64,000 nucleotides of DNA, taken from Circinella umbellata. Taxonomy: Eukaryota; Mucoromycota; Mucoromycetes; Mucorales; Lichtheimiaceae. The notes under the pieces are model-generated. The model was not told the origin of the DNA. It was given only the letters and a program-made list of their open reading frames with translations, and did not search any database. The stretch spans positions 62,001 through 126,000 of the forward strand of contig JAIWNF010000001.1 of the NCBI GenBank assembly GCA_025093555.1, given 5' to 3'. The first letter of the stretch is position 1. Every line of letters starts with the position of its first letter. The position numbers and the translations under genes were made by a program. Positions 1-14,188 of the stretch are shown in pieces.

Positions 1-640
1 ATGAACCGCACGTTCGGGAAGTAGCTGTGCATGAACGTTATTCACTAAACTACAAAAGAATCGGAGACAATGTACCCGCATTCCGTAAGGTGTCTAAAAA
101 TAATAAATGATAATAATAATAAATAAGAGTGTAACTTCACACACACATATATACGTTTCTATAGTGTGTTGTTTCCCAGATATATAAAGATATCTTACAT
201 CAACTCGAGCAAATTCGACCAACTCTTCCAAAACGCGCTTATGTAAAAGATATTCGAGACATGGTCCAGTTTCCAAACTATCACTAGCACGTTCGTATTC
301 AAGCTCTTCGGCTTGAATAAGTTTAACAATATTCTGCAAACATACTGGGATGGGTGTTAAATCAACTGCATCCTTTAAAGGGTCTAATCATTAAGTATAT
401 ATTAAAATCATCTCGTCAGTATACCAATTGGTTTTTTTTTTTTTTTGGTTGTTTACACACAGCTTCATTTCTCTCATCGTTTTTCTCTCTTCCGATTGAA
501 TGTTCATTTATGTGTGTATTTGTTTTTTCCTTTTTACCTGCTGCAGTTTCATAATATTTCTGAATACCAATCCATGCTTCAGTCAAAAGTTCTAATTTGG
601 TCTTGGTATTATTTCTCGCCAAGAATTTTGACAGAAACAT
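1..640 (-). CDS. FHIP/FAM160 family protein (FTS-Hook interacting), N-terminal part, runs off the window
   Basis: N-terminal exons of a FHIP (FAM160/RAI16-like) protein. This family links the FTS-Hook complex to cargo for dynein-driven vesicle transport. Exons on the minus strand are 538-640, 199-344 and 1-93 (open at the left edge); phases agree at both junctions. The donors are GTAAAA and GTAAGA and the acceptors CCCAG and TTTAG. The spliced product reads MFLSKFLARNN... at the start, then LETGPCLEYLLHKRVLEEL, then TPYGMRVHCLRFFCSLVNNV. This follows the FHIP pattern GxxGPCxEYLLxxxxLExL followed by PxGMRxxVxxFF. The first ATG at 638-640 is a good start, but a further upstream exon cannot be excluded. 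The rest of the gene (FHIP proteins are usually 700-1000 aa) lies outside the window. Family assignment is by recognised motif and residue pattern, not by a search. Confidence 0.8.
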
Positions 641-3350
641 ATTTCTACAGCAAACAAATTCGTCGAACCCTTTTTTTTTTGTGGTGCGTTAGTTGGTTGG
701 GTGGGAAACAAAAAAAAAAGGTACCAGAAAACCTTATGGAAGAGGTAACCATGTTAACCCCGCCTCCTCTTCTCTTTTTGTCGATCCCCGCCAATTTTAG
801 GCTTGTATCCTTTTCAAACAAATGATACACAAAAATTGTTGTTGATTAAGCTTCCTTAGATCAAAAATTATAATCATAGAAAAAGAAAATGCAAGTTTAT
901 TTATATGATTTATTACTTTTGAAGATAGCGTATAAATGTAAATAGTCATTTATACAAAGCTTATGTACGTAGACTTGGATATGTATTGCATTTTTATGCA
1001 CATCATCCTTTTGTTTTTTCTTCTTCGCTTTGACACTATTAAGAAAAGAATCAATATGCTTTTGATGTTTTATATACGTACGTATCTATAGAAATAATTT
1101 CTATTAATCTACTATATCAGCTACTTTTTACCATAGATACAGTTACTATTGCACAAAAATATCATAAAAATAAACATATCACATTTACACTTTTGGTGAT
1201 AAAAATAAATTTACTACATCTTGAAAAATTTTACCACACTCTAATACTATATGTGTGTGTGTATTTTTTTTGTTTGTATTTATACATAAATTACAAATTA
1301 ATTCTAATAAGAATATGTTGATATATTGTTACAAAAGAAGCAAGAATTTTTTTTTCTTGTAGACAAGGGTTAAAGTTTTATATAGATGTTGTAAACTGAG
1401 TTGCTCATGTCCTGATAACGCTTTTTTTATAGGGCTCTTGTCATTAATGATTAAAACACCAAGTAATGCACTGATATACAGAAATGTTTGAAATCTTGTT
1501 ATTATAGCCGAGGAAGGTCGTTTGTATTTACTTGTTTGGGTGTCATTTGATGTTATGCCGCGTGGTTGAAATACAGCATATCTACCTTGTGTTAATATGT
1601 CAAAAATGAATTCCATGCTTTTATACTTATAAAACGTTGTATTGATTTTGTTTTTATTGAATAAAAAGATATGCAAAAAATAAAATGAAACAGCAAACAA
1701 AGGTATTATATACATGAAAAAGAAACAAAGGAAAAATACTAAAAAAAGAATAAAGTTGAGCTGTACGTATCGCTGTGAGACTTTCACCATGTTTGAGTCA
1801 AAATCAACAATATATCACTTCCATTATGTTATGTATAATAAAACTAAACTTGGGGGTGGGAGAGATCACATAGTAGCCAAAAATAACAACAAAGAAAACC
1901 AACACATAACTTCTCATTTGATGAATAATAAAAATATGTTGTGAAAAAACAACAACGAGTACGTACTATTTCCTGTTCATCACAGTATTGAAAGCTGTTT
2001 TTTTTACCTCTTTGTTTCAATATGCAAGATGCAAATTGCAACATATAGAAATTTATATATTAGTATGAAATTAAATCTTACAATAATCAATATGAATGTA
2101 AGGAGTCATTAATTAACCAGACTATTAGCAAATGTTTATTGTTGAAAAAATAATATACACTTGTTGGACTTGCATACCCTCAGTATTTTTCTGAACAACG
2201 GCTAATAGGTTTTTTTTTAACATTTTTTTATTTTGATATGTATTTAATGCGCGTATTCAAGTAAGAAAACATGAGAAAAATTTTGTGCTTGGATCATAGT
2301 TTATAATAAACATAATATATTGTCTAAAGTTTTTTATTATTATTGATCACTGTCAAGACTTCAGGTAATAACCAAAAAACATTTGCCTTGTTTGGAACTT
2401 TCTTACCTACGTAGCTTCAAATATGGGAAAAATTTCTGTTTTATGCAAAGAAATAGGTATAGCAAAGTCCGAAGCTAGATAAAGAAACGGTGATAGTGCG
2501 CAGTCAGGGATTATTTCCCTTTCTCTCTACTTTCACAGTAAATAAAACTTTAAAACAATCACAAGTCAAAAAGTCCATCATTGACCAGCCAAAGTAACAT
2601 AATCAACTTATCAATTGACATGTTCGAACTTTCAATGTATAAGAAGTTTGGTCCGAGGTACAAGAAACAATAGTTTTTGAAATGTGACGGATATGGAAGT
2701 ATAAAATTAGCAATAAAAACTACTATACTTTCAAAACATGACTGCATCTCTGAAATGAATAATAATGAACGTCATGATCAAAAAATCACAAGGTGAGTTA
2801 ATTAAATGAGTAGATCGTTTAAAGATTGTTCTCTCATTCTTACGTTCTTTTCTTTTTGATATATCAAAAAATGTATTTTGACAATTATTATTATAAAAAA
2901 TTAACACCTATATAAAATTAAGAACATTACCAGTTCACGATTAGATTACTGCGAAACCGAAACTGGTTGACAAGTTGCTATAACCAGAAATGAATCTTTT
3001 TCTATTCTCGCTAACATTGCGCTGCTATACAAAATATATGGTCCGTACCAAAATACAATGGATTTATTATAGTCATAATATTTGCATGCTAAGAAAATAA
3101 ATCTCACTCTAAATATTTATATGCACTTAATCACTATTAGATAACTTTTAAAAACGTCTGTCAAGTTCTTTGAATACATCTTAGCATCTTTTCTCTTTCT
3201 TTATAGCAAAGGAGGCCTTTACGTCATTATAAATTTGTTTTTAGACAAAAACAGGAAACGCGTTATAAGTACGTTTTTGAAATATATTTGCCATTATATA
3301 ATCATACAACATACTAAAAAAATTAAACGTACTAAACCAAAAATAGAGCT
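641..3350. other. Gene-free AT-rich stretch
   Basis: I see no gene I can support here. Several open frames of 60-150 codons exist (for example minus 1329-1790), but they are rich in Phe/Leu/Lys/Asn, as expected from AT-rich noncoding DNA, and have no recognisable domain. TACGTA-type palindromes recur (around 965-970, 1075-1085 and 1960-1968). The 5' side next to FHIP (641-840) has poly-T runs and may hold its promoter and leader. Confidence 0.6.
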
Positions 3351-3352
3351 AC

Positions 3353-4110
3353 TTGGAAAGAGTTATTTGGTTAAGCTTTTGTGTATGCCTGCAGGTTGAG
3401 CTGAGCTTGTACGCTATTTTGAATTACCTGGTTGAACTAGGAAGACAAACTGTTCTGTCAAGGGAACTATTGTCCAAGAAGGCAAGCATATTCGCTGACT
3501 CTTTGATAGACTCTTTTCTGATGTATGGTTGGTTAAATTTCGCTTTTTCGTGTTCTTATACACCTTTTACTTTTCTTATCATTATTATTGAAGTACTAAT
3601 ATTTATGTAATGGCACTGTCTTTATCTTTAATGTTGCACCACGAACTACTTTTCCCACCGCTGGCGTTAATAAACATATACGCATTATCCTCTTCAGATT
3701 CATCCTCATCCGGATTTTTATCATTGCCATTACCATCTAGCACAAAAAAAATTAACGAACAAATCTCAGCCTACCTCGTCCCCAGATACCAGTCCATTAT
3801 CATTATCATCGCCACCAGTAAATATCTTGATATTTTATTTTCAAAAAAGAAAACCTTACCGTCAGGAACTCCGTCCCTCGAGCTTGATAAATCCCATCTC
3901 ATCACTAATGCGATACTTATGGACACCAAGCAAAGCAAACTCTCGCTCACTTGATCCTGGTACCAAAACACTTTTTGTATCCAAATCAACATCATTTAAC
4001 CCCCATAAAAAAATGGGTGTTGCCGAACAGGAAGATGCGTAGAGGGTCTCGTGCTGGAATTTGGTCAACAACAAACACACGATCAGTAAGTAGTTTTGTT
4101 AAATCTGATT
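3353..4110. pseudogene. Degraded coding-like remnants beside the lineage-specific pseudogene
   Basis: Two pieces look like former coding DNA. On the plus strand, 3396-3525 lies between a CAG acceptor and a GGTTGG donor and encodes a helical piece (SLYAILNYLVELGRQT). On the minus strand, 4080-3650 reads an Asp/Glu-rich segment (DGNGNDKNPDEDESEEDNAY) once a plausible intron at 3725-3777 (GTAGGC...GCTAG) is removed, but its upstream half lies in another frame. I do not recognise the product. Acidic segments of this kind recur near the other decayed family members at 34.7 kb and 46.9 kb, so this may be a fragment of the same type of gene. Confidence 0.3.
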
Positions 4111-4200
4111 TCTATTATGCATAGGTATGATCATCATGAGTTTGAAAAATTTACTGAAGTTGTTTGTCTGTAGCTCTGCACATTCTTATTTTATTTGCTT

Positions 4201-5758
4201 AGATGACCCATGTTGGAAAGATGTATTTACATCAGACGAATTAAAAGAAATAATCAATGAAGACTCTAAACCATTACCGTCAATTAACCAGGATGTACAA
4301 AAAATTCTCGATCGTTTTCAAGAAGCAGGTGCCCATGTATATCAAAATAACGAAGATGAAATGGATGATCGAAAGTTGGATGATTTGATGCTAGATACTA
4401 TGATAAAAGAAGTTCGTGAGATTGGCCTGTTCGACCCTCGTACTCAGTATGAAGAATTTTGGGTTATTTCTATCATTACTCAACTATTGGGTTACTATAC
4501 AAATGATGTGATTACAGTAATGGGAAAGGACGCAAGTGAGCTTGACCTGGTGTCAAAGTTTTGGTGCTACTTCGATAGATGTTTTGATAACCTTCGGGTT
4601 AATACAACAAGGTACATTAATATTGGTATTATCTCATGTAGACTTGTCCTAAAAGTAGTATACTAATAAGATGTCTGATCATTAGAGTATGTCTCAACTA
4701 CGGGCTCGTCAAAAATTCAATTCGCTAGATTTAGAGCCAACCTTCGAGACTCTGGCTGTTTCGCTAAATTTGGGAAATCCAATTTAGTGATACCGTTGGG
4801 CATGTTCTATTAGCGATCAAACTTCCAATGCGACAGCTTTGCAAATTAGTTAAGGAAGAAAAGTAGCAGATACCAGTGTGATCACAGAGAAGAAAAAAGA
4901 AGTCGGCCCGATTGACTGGGAATAAAGAATGGTGTTCTGAAGTGGGTAAAAGTGATGATGTGGTCCCAACCAAGAAAGAAATAGTTGAAACAGAATCACA
5001 ACATTGTCCAAAGACAATGAAAGACATACTTGATCGTGTTGCTAGCCTTGTAGATTTCGATAAAGATGTGACCAAAAAACTTCAATTTATTTGTTTTCAT
5101 CAAACCAGTAAGTATCTTTGAGTAAAACTATGTGTGGATCTTGACCTGGGTCTGGGTTGTATATTGATTCCATCATGTTATCTTAGGTCAACCCCAGCAG
5201 CGGTGGTAAAATACATTTTTCGTAAAATAGAACCCGCAATGTATCTCCAGCAGCGGTTGTAAACGAGGTGGCAAAATGGATCGGTTGGAAAAAAATTGAC
5301 AATCGTTTGTAAATTGCAAACCTGCACGCAGGGGATGCAAAAAAAAACTCCCCATCTTTTACTTAGCTCCTCCAAATAGCAACTCACTGATGGAGAAAAA
5401 TCATCTGGGTTGCTAAAACGAATGTATTTTGATTCTAAAATAGAAACGATTATACCTCCACTGCTGGGGTTGCCCTTAGATCGTAGAATGAAGATCTCAT
5501 TCATTGACTGTCCCCGCGGCTACACCTGCCGTGTCATGAAGTCTATTGAATACGAAATATCTACAGATGTAAGTTTGATACCAGCACGGATAATTCCTTT
5601 GTTAAAACTCGTTTTACAAGCAAAGGTAAGTATTGAAATCGTTGATCTAGTGGGTGGAAGAACGTGTGCTTAACTTTTATTATGATTTTGTATATTGTAG
5701 GGCGTCGTTTCCCGAAACTATGAAGGTTCTGACGAAATATCAAATGAACAAACAAACT
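4201..5758 (+). pseudogene. Lineage-specific Mucoromycota-type gene family member, decayed (copy 4)
   Basis: A multi-exon gene of a repeated fungal family with no known function. Coding parts are: 4204-4610, starting with DDPCWKDVFTSDELKEII after a TTGCTTAG acceptor; 4912-5110, with WCSEVGKSDDVVPTKKE and LPKTMKD-like residues; and 5380-5625, with PRGYTCRVMKSIEYEI and LIPARIIPLLKLVLQAK, followed by a last short exon to about 5758. The order (acidic start, 'SE.GK' motif, 'P.GY.CR' motif, then 'lxxLLxLxxxaK') matches the paralogues at 40.5-47 kb and 50.9-55 kb. In-frame stops around 4735-4870 and the lack of one continuous frame between 4611 and 4912 suggest it is broken. A short internal duplication (CAGCAGCGGTKGTAAA) occurs at 5193-5262. 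A functional gene with extra introns is the alternative. Confidence 0.5.
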
Positions 5759-5938
5759 GAAGGTGAACTAAAATGCCAGCAGCAAAACAAGGGAAAAAAC
5801 ACCATTATCCCCCCATCATCATTAAATTTTACATACAATAAAACAAGAAAGCGAAAGAGAGCTAACCAAAATTAATTACTGTCATCAAATTATTTCACTC
5901 ATATTATTTATTGCTGCTTTCCCTTTTTCTGTACATAT

Positions 5939-6246
5939 TTGCTTCCTTTACCATCAATCTCTCAATCTATACATTTATTCTCTCTCTTTTTTAGCACTCT
6001 CCCTTCTATACATATTTTCTCTCTCTTTTTTAGCACTCTTCCTTCTATACATATTTCTCTCTTTGCGATCACTCTTTCCTTTTCTATACATTTATCTTCT
6101 TTCTTTGCTAGCATGCTTCTTTCTGCACATATTTTGCTCTTTGCTGTCACATATTCTCCTATACATAATTTCTCTTTTTGCTATTACTCCCTCTTTCTAT
6201 ACATATCTTCTATCTTTGTTATACACTCATTTTATCTACATAGCGT
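5939..6246. repeat. Degenerate minisatellite, about 38-41 bp unit, 7 copies
   Basis: Each unit begins with CTATACATATTT (or a close variant) and continues with a CT-rich tail such as CTCTCTCTTTTTTAGCACTC. Starts are seen near 5966, 6006, 6045, 6085, 6124, 6161 and 6199. The first units are the most alike and the later ones have drifted. It lies just 3' of the decayed gene. The open frames through it only reflect the repeat. Confidence 0.75.
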
Positions 6247-9200
6247 GTAAATTTCACCCATAACCACTCGAACTTCAAAATCTTCAGAGACATTCAAAGT
6301 ACCATCACCGCCCGCTATAACGAATTATTAGATAAGGTTTCAGCAAAAATATTGTTATATTGAGCGAATAAAAAATATATTCAAATTTTGAAGAAGTAAA
6401 TAATAGTAGCTGTTGGACATTTACTAATCTTTCTTTGTCAACAGTTTAATGATCTGAACATTAAATCTATCTTAAACCGTTGTTTTTTCCAAAAAAAAAA
6501 AAAAAAAAAAATTGGCTTCTGCTTCTGCTTCTTCCTTATGACAATCCAACTTTGCTTTTCGTCCAGTGAGGAAACCCGATTTATCATTTGTTATTTTACA
6601 TGGCTTCATAAGCAATAAACAGTTTTTGGGTTTTAGTAAGTACGTACGTACTCGCATGATTTTTTTCTTACATATGAACCACTAATCTTAATTATATGTG
6701 ATAATCACTGGTTCTAATTCAATTAAGATCACATTAAAAAAAATCATGCAAAAGGAAAAAGAATAAAGAAATTGTTATTTTATTACGTAGATAGTATGAA
6801 CGATACTAATAATCTAGAGCTTTCTTCTTTTTGCAAGACATATAGGTACAATTGAGGCAAAGTACATATGGATAGAATTATTATAGTTCAGATCAAGAAG
6901 ACCCTATACGTACCTATACTTCGATATAACTATGCTCTTTGGTCTCACGTGGCATATCTTTATAGCGAGCGATGACTAACTAAAAAATTAATAGTATATA
7001 TTTTAAAAAAAATTGGTTATGGATTAAGAAAAGAAGTTATGTCGAAGCTGAAGGTTGTCAAAGTTGATCAGTAAAAGCTCAATTTTAGCAGAGAGATGAG
7101 AGAAGGGAATTGAAACATCTCTCGATTTTGAAAGTTATAGGTAAAATATACCTTATATACTACTACGGCTACTCTCTCAAGATAAAAATCCTTAAAAATA
7201 ATATAGGTAAAAATATTCTATATATTATCAAAACCTATAAAATTCTTAACGAATTGAAATATTTTTTGTATCACTGATGCTAAATATATATGATACACTT
7301 TCTTGTCTATATCGTAATCCATTACTGATGGATTGAATTTCTTATACATACGTACTCATCTAATTACGTAGTAACTAAAGTAAAAGTAAGGCTCTAATTA
7401 GAAACTTCAAAATATTTAAGGACTGTATAATATAATAGACAATTGTCTATTATTCAGGATTTTGACTCTGGCGTTGTCTGCGTGAAATATTTTTTTGGAA
7501 GCTTACACCTCTACATAAATGAGCCTAAATATAAAGTACGTAGACTACTTTATGATTATTTTGTTAATGATGCAACTGTGATAGAATTAGTTTTTTTTGT
7601 ATACAATATTGCTTTTATAATGTATTCTATAAAATAAAACCTTACCGAGCAAGTGTAAACATTATAGTTTTTGGTAAGTTTTTATTGCCTTGAGATCTAC
7701 TGCGTGCATACAAGTTTATTTTAAGAACTTCATATCTTCAAAAGTTTTTATGTTCAGGAGTAAAAAAAAAATCAGATTCACTAATAGTAATAACAATAAT
7801 AATTATGCACTGAGATCAATCAATTTTTCTACATTTGGATGATAGTTATGGTAATAATCTTTGTATATACATCTTATAATACATAGACCATACATTATTA
7901 GGTTGAATTGTATGTATCATAAAATGGTGCTGTCATTCTTGAATATAACAGATACATTCAATAATCTTCAAAGAAGGTAATACGCTGAGTTTTTGGTAGT
8001 GTACATAAACATTTCTGCTACGAGTACTCATGATGGAATTACCTTAAATAACTATGGCCCCTTATTATTTATAATAAATACGTAAAATAAAGTTACGTAG
8101 CATATTGCCTTTCAGAATTCTATAGTAAATTATAGTAAGCTATAATTGGTAATAACTGATGATGCAATAAGATTATCACTCTAATAATAATTTCTTACTG
8201 TATTTCTTTTTGGTGATAAACTACGATCTTCTTTTTCAATGGGAGATCAAATACTCTTTCCAACAATATGGGATTCAGGAGTCTATTTTAATTACGTATG
8301 TACGCCTGTCATTAGAAAACTGATCGCCAATAAAAATATCTATATAATATATCTGGCTGTTGCTTCTTTTGGACATGCACAGTAGTGCACGTATCTGAAA
8401 ATAACTCATATTATATTTCATTATGTGTTTTGTTACGTACAAATAGATTATTATTATTACTATTATTATTATTGTATAAACACAACAGAATCTTATGAAA
8501 AAAAATAGCAATGCACATTTTGAGCATCCGTAATCTTCCTTATTATGATTCTTTATTTAGCAAGAAGCGTAACTACCACATATATAAAAATAGAAAAGCA
8601 ATTCTATGTTTACGTATTTATTTTTATCTAGTACTTATCTCTTTATAAATATTTAAACCAATAAAAAAAGTTCACTCTATTATCCAATTACTGTTGCTCA
8701 TATTTAAGCATTCTGTGTATAGGTTTAAACAAGAAAAAATGTAAATAATATTATAGAAGACATTTATATGGTATGATATTACAACCAGGAGATTTTGAGG
8801 GGGAGTTATAAGAGGTCTCTTGATTAATCATTCTAAACTACTTGGTGGATCATTACTGTTCACATTATTTTCATATCAATAAATTGAACTCTCACTCTAA
8901 TATATTACTGCAAGTTTTTTATTGTTATACATGAGGTATTTGATTTCTTTTATTACTATACTCCTGAATACAATTGGGGATTTTTCTTATCTTTTTTTTA
9001 GCGAAAGATAATCACCAATAATATTTGTCTTGATTCTATGATTGGCAATTTTATGTATCTACAAAATATCATTCGAATGCATTCGTCACACATACTCATA
9101 TGTTACTGAATTGTATAGGCATAATGACTAAAAGTAAAGCAAGATGAGTATGTGAGAAAAAAAAATAATTACTACTGAAAACCACACTTCTATTCAAATA

Positions 9201-11957
9201 TAATACACACCAGTTAGAGAGTTTTTATTAGTACCATGCTGTAACGCCCGACTCCCCCTTTTTCCTTGACATACTTATCCTTGGTACAGATACACATGAT
9301 ATTCTAATCCCTTTAAACTTTTTTTATGATAGATTTTTTTACTGTAACTGAATAATTATCAATAATAATGTAAGGTCTAGAACGTAAACCTATTCGTCAT
9401 TTACTAGCTCCCTTGTGTTCAATATTCATCTCCATTATTACTGTATTTGGTTTTCTTTCGTTGGGTATTCTAATACCCTCGGAATTGAAAAAACAAATCC
9501 GCTTTCTTCTGCCACGTTTTTTTTCTTTTCTTTTCTTTTTTACTGATGTCATGTAAAAAAGTTTTTCCCTCGCTTTTTTATTTTTCTATAATAAATCGGT
9601 GGGGTATTTTAGAGCTTGTTTAAATAAATAGAAAATTAACTATTGTTATTTCAATATTATTGTACTCAAATCAAATTTTTGTAATTAATAAGCGGACTCT
9701 CTTTTTTTTTTTTTTCGAATATTCTATGTCTGTACTCAGCTCTGCTGTTGTGTCCCTACTTCAAGGTCATAATTACTTCATTATTGATGACTCTATATAG
9801 TTCTGTGTGTGTGAGAGAAAAAAAAAGCGATAGTGAACCATTGTGTATTATATTACGATATCATCTATCGCATCATATGTTTTTTTTTGTGTTTAATAAA
9901 ATTACAAATAAAGATTTTGAAATATAAAGTTTTTTTTTTATTATTAATTATTACTGTTCTAATAAATCATTTAATAATGAAATAAAAAAAGAATTCCCGC
10001 AATTTGATTATTCATACTATACTAGAACAAGGTATTGTTGGTTATTCATCCAAAAGATACGTAAAAAAAAAGGTACTTGCTAGTAATATTTTACAAAAAT
10101 CAAAAGATTTTGGATTATGACATCAGCTCAAATCTAAAATCACCAAAAAAAAATAAAAATATAATAGTCTGTGTTAAAAGAAACCTGATACGTTCATATT
10201 GTTACACCAAGATCGACACGCGTTTGGCGCATTCTTCTCATCCAAGAATTTCAAACTTTAAAAACTAAATCGTGTTGAAGCACACTTTGTTGGCAAAACA
10301 CTTCATATAAACAAAAGATCCAATCGTTTTAGCAAATGATGCGCCATGTTGTTGTTGTTGTTGTTGCTGTTGTTATATATATATATTAATATATTTATAT
10401 TACAATGTATAAAAAGAACTGGGTATAAAATGAGTTACATATTTACAGTACATTTGCATTAAATGTACTATTATAAGTGTATGAAAATGTTCATGAAAAC
10501 TCGGGGTCAATAAAAAAATGGTTTCCGCGTACGCTCCGATATATTCTTCTTTTCGTCGGCATTCTCGGAATTCAAACCAACATTACAAGTTGTTAAAGCC
10601 TAACATAATCTTTACCTACAAGGGGTTGATTTTTAAGCATTTACCGATTCACTGGTTTTTATTGCATCGAGCAATCTTTTTTTTTTTTTTTTTTTTTTTT
10701 TTTGCAAAAAAAGAGAATAATAAGACCAAGTTTTTTTTTTGGGGAAGGGGGGGGGGAAAGGATAAAATCTTGTCCAGGGTACTTACAACATAACATATAT
10801 ATAATAACAGTTATAAAAATCTTATATAACACCATGCATTTTTTTTTGGTTCTTACAGAAAGTATTATATGTATAAAAAGGAAAAAGTTGAGAAAGAAAA
10901 ATCTTTGCTTAAAGAAGAAAAAATGACAGCTTGGACCGGGTAACCCACATGTTTTTCAGTGATACAGATTTGTGCTGCTTTTTTTTTTTTTGCGGCACAT
11001 TACTTATTGTAGCAACTCTTACAAAATACTAAATTGAAATGTGTGAATGAGAAAAATAAAAGACAAAAATAAAGATCATGGGGATAAAGAAGTTGATAAG
11101 CCTTCATTATATATGTAAAGACAATGTGTTATAAAATGTATACATGACAGCATCAACTTTATAAAGATATATTTTTAATCAGACGAATTGTACAAAAAAA
11201 GCACCTGTCATTATGCATTCAATGCTGAGAGAAGCCAAAAAAAAACATCTCATGACCTTATTTAATAAATAATTATGACATTAAACATCTTCTCGTCTAG
11301 GTAACATTATTTCTATATGTGTATATATAGAAGTGTTACTACGTAACAAAAAATCAACTCTTTCTTCTTTTTAGTTAACCCCGTTGTTATGATAAATGTG
11401 AAAATATATTTTTTCATTTATTGTATAGCAATAGTAATAGTAATAGTTTTTTTTTTTGATCGGACACAACACAGGTACACAACGATATTAGAGGTCCGAA
11501 GGGTTAAAATAAGGGTTGATAATATTTGAAATGCGTTAAAGTCGAAATGAAGCAAATAAAAAAGGGAGTGGGGGAAACAAAACAAAAACAAAAACAAAAA
11601 AAAAAAGGGATGATGATGTCCGATTGTCCCCCAAAGTAGCGAACTTATTAGAAAAAAAAAACAGATGCTACTAATATCATACATGTGCCCGGGAAAATAA
11701 GAAAGAGACAAAGAGCAAAAAGGTAAAAATTACTCTTTTCTTTTCTCTTCTTTATTTTTATTTTTTACCTCTCTTGTTGTTATTATTATTATTGATTATT
11801 TGCTTTGCTTTCCCTTTTATCGTGTCACACAACATACTTTAACAATATATAAATATAAACAACAAAATTACTCATTTAGAGAAACAATTATTATAGAAAT
11901 TTAATATTTGTGTATATATTATATTGCTATTTTTTTTTGCAATCGCGTCTTTCATAA
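6247..11957. other. Long gene-free AT-rich region
   Basis: No gene, tRNA or rRNA could be supported. It contains many homopolymers, including a 27-base T run at 10,677-10,703, a GTT microsatellite at 10,348-10,374 and TTATTA repeats near 8445-8475. TACGTA palindromes occur at 6640-6652 and 7345-7350. Short open frames (7443-7637, 10,518-10,793, 11,418-11,711) have compositions typical of noncoding AT-rich DNA. Its length contrasts with intergenic gaps of 70-760 bp in the following gene block, so regulatory DNA or unrecognised noncoding RNA genes are possible. Confidence 0.5.
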
Positions 11958-12349
11958 ATGAACATAATCGACATGAATTCGAAACAAGCTTCACCACCCC
12001 TCCCGAAACGAAGGCGTCGTGTCGTCGTCTCTTTACCTCCTAAGAAATCAATGGTAGAAAGAGAGGTAAGAAGAAAAATTAAAATACGGAGCAAAACAAA
12101 AAAAAAATGATATGCATGCTGATGAAACGATATATGTATATAATTATTATTTTCAGTGGTCGAATGATGGTTGTAATAAATGCTGCAATAGTAATAACAA
12201 TAATAATGAAGAGCAAACAGCTTTATTTTTACAATTAACACAGCATCACCAGGTTAGCCCCAATTCTCATTTAAGGAGTCCCATTGTTTTATTTAATCCC
12301 ACTCCAACTAACATATAAATATATATTTAAAATCCCTTATTTTTTTTTC

Positions 12350-12387
<38 letters not shown>

Positions 12388-14157
12388 CATTTTTATTTTT
12401 CATATCTTCTAGTTAAATTCTGCCGACTATTGCCATCCTTCTACTTATTTACTAGCGAAACGACCACCGTTGAAAATGGAACCTTCAGCTGAGGTAGTGT
12501 TTTTTTTCCTCTCTTTCCTTTTCCTTTTCCTTTTTTTTTTTTTCGTAATTTCTTATGGATATATATAATTTATTTTAGTCTTATCAAGTTCCACAACCTA
12601 CTAGCACTAGTAATGCCACCGTCGACATCCATCCCAGCGAGAAACATGAAAGGTAATCAAATATATATATATATATATATATATTCATTTCATTGCAAAC
12701 TTTTCTTAGTAATATTTAATATGCATTGTCCCTATACAACAATCCTTTCAGTTAACTAACTTTTATATATATATCAATTATTTATTTACCATAAACCAAT
12801 AAACTTATATTATTTTAATCTAAATTAAAATTAAAAGTGATTCATCGATCAGTCCAGCTCCTAACAACAATAGAACATCCATTTTCGGCAACCTTTATGA
12901 TGATCCAGCTATCGTCCACGTGATAGAACATACTAAGGAAGCAACTTATAATAATTCAAGCGATCATAGTGTAAGTTTTATAGTATTATTAATTTTCTTA
13001 ATTTTTTATTTTTTACTCCCTGACCCTTTTTTGATCTTTTTTTTTTCTTCTTCTTTTCTTTTACGTTCAATTACTTGTTTTTTTTTTCCTTAGTAGGGAA
13101 ATAACGAGTAATAATAATGTTAAAGATAAGAGAGAGAGATAGATAAAAAGAAAAAAAAGAAAGAAAGAGGGATGAACAAAAAAAAAAATTATAATACAAA
13201 AAGAAAGGGAGAGGTTGATATGAAAGAGAAGGGGAGGGGAGAACTCTTGTGGTAGTTCCCAAAAATGCACGAGATATTATATAATATGATAAACATATAT
13301 ATTTTCTTAATAACTTATTACTATTCAATTATAATTTATAGATACGTTCTAATAGTCCTAGTAACAATATACGACCAGGAGTAATAGGAATTGGTCCATC
13401 CGTTCATGAGACACACTGCCCCTTGCAATGCGGGAACAGTTCATCACCCAAAATGTGCCAGGACCGTCTCTGGCAGATGATAGTTAAAAATGTTGATAAA
13501 CAAATAGACGCACGGATTCGATCCACATTTTATTCTAGTTATAATAATAATTATCCTAATGAACGAAAACTTGAGGAACTCGAGATTGCTACAGCACAAT
13601 TTGATCGTCGGCTTTTAGCTTTGGAACAACAACATTCTCAGCAACGTACATCTACTACTAATACTATGAACACGACAACTACTTCCGGTGGTACAGCCCT
13701 TCGACGTCGACAATCCATGCCTTCTGCTCCTAATCGTAGTAATAATAACATTCAACAACTTCTAGTGACTGATAACAATAACAATGAACAAGCCGAAGCA
13801 GCAAGAAGACTTATTGATTTATCAAGTCAAAACGCGAGATTAGAAGCCGAAAAGTTAACATTGCAAAATACAACTCATAATCTCAAATTGGCACTACAAA
13901 AACAAAAGCAAGATACCAAGCAAGTGCAACGTGAATGTCAAGGACTTCATCAACAATTAGCCGAAGAGCAAAAGAAAAGTAAACAATTAGAACAACAACA
14001 TGTAGAATTTCACAAACGACAAACATCCGATATGCTTAAAATGGATCAAATGCAACGTCGTATTCGCCAGTTAGAAACCGAACTTTCCAATGCCAAATTA
14101 CCGACACCAAGTTCATCACCTCCATCTTCTACTACTACACAAAGTAGTAGTAGTGGC

Positions 14158-14188
<31 letters not shown>

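Noticed and set aside
645..830. Minus-strand 61-codon frame upstream of FHIP
   Set aside because: Contains poly-Phe and poly-Lys from homopolymers and does not join the FHIP frame with good splice sites; more likely leader or promoter.
1329..1790. Minus-strand 153-codon frame
   Set aside because: Phe/Leu/Lys-rich composition, no domain, no supporting splice context; typical of AT-rich noncoding DNA.
10518..10926. Overlapping plus-strand frames at 10.5-10.9 kb
   Set aside because: They run through a 27-base T run and G/A homopolymers; no conserved residues.
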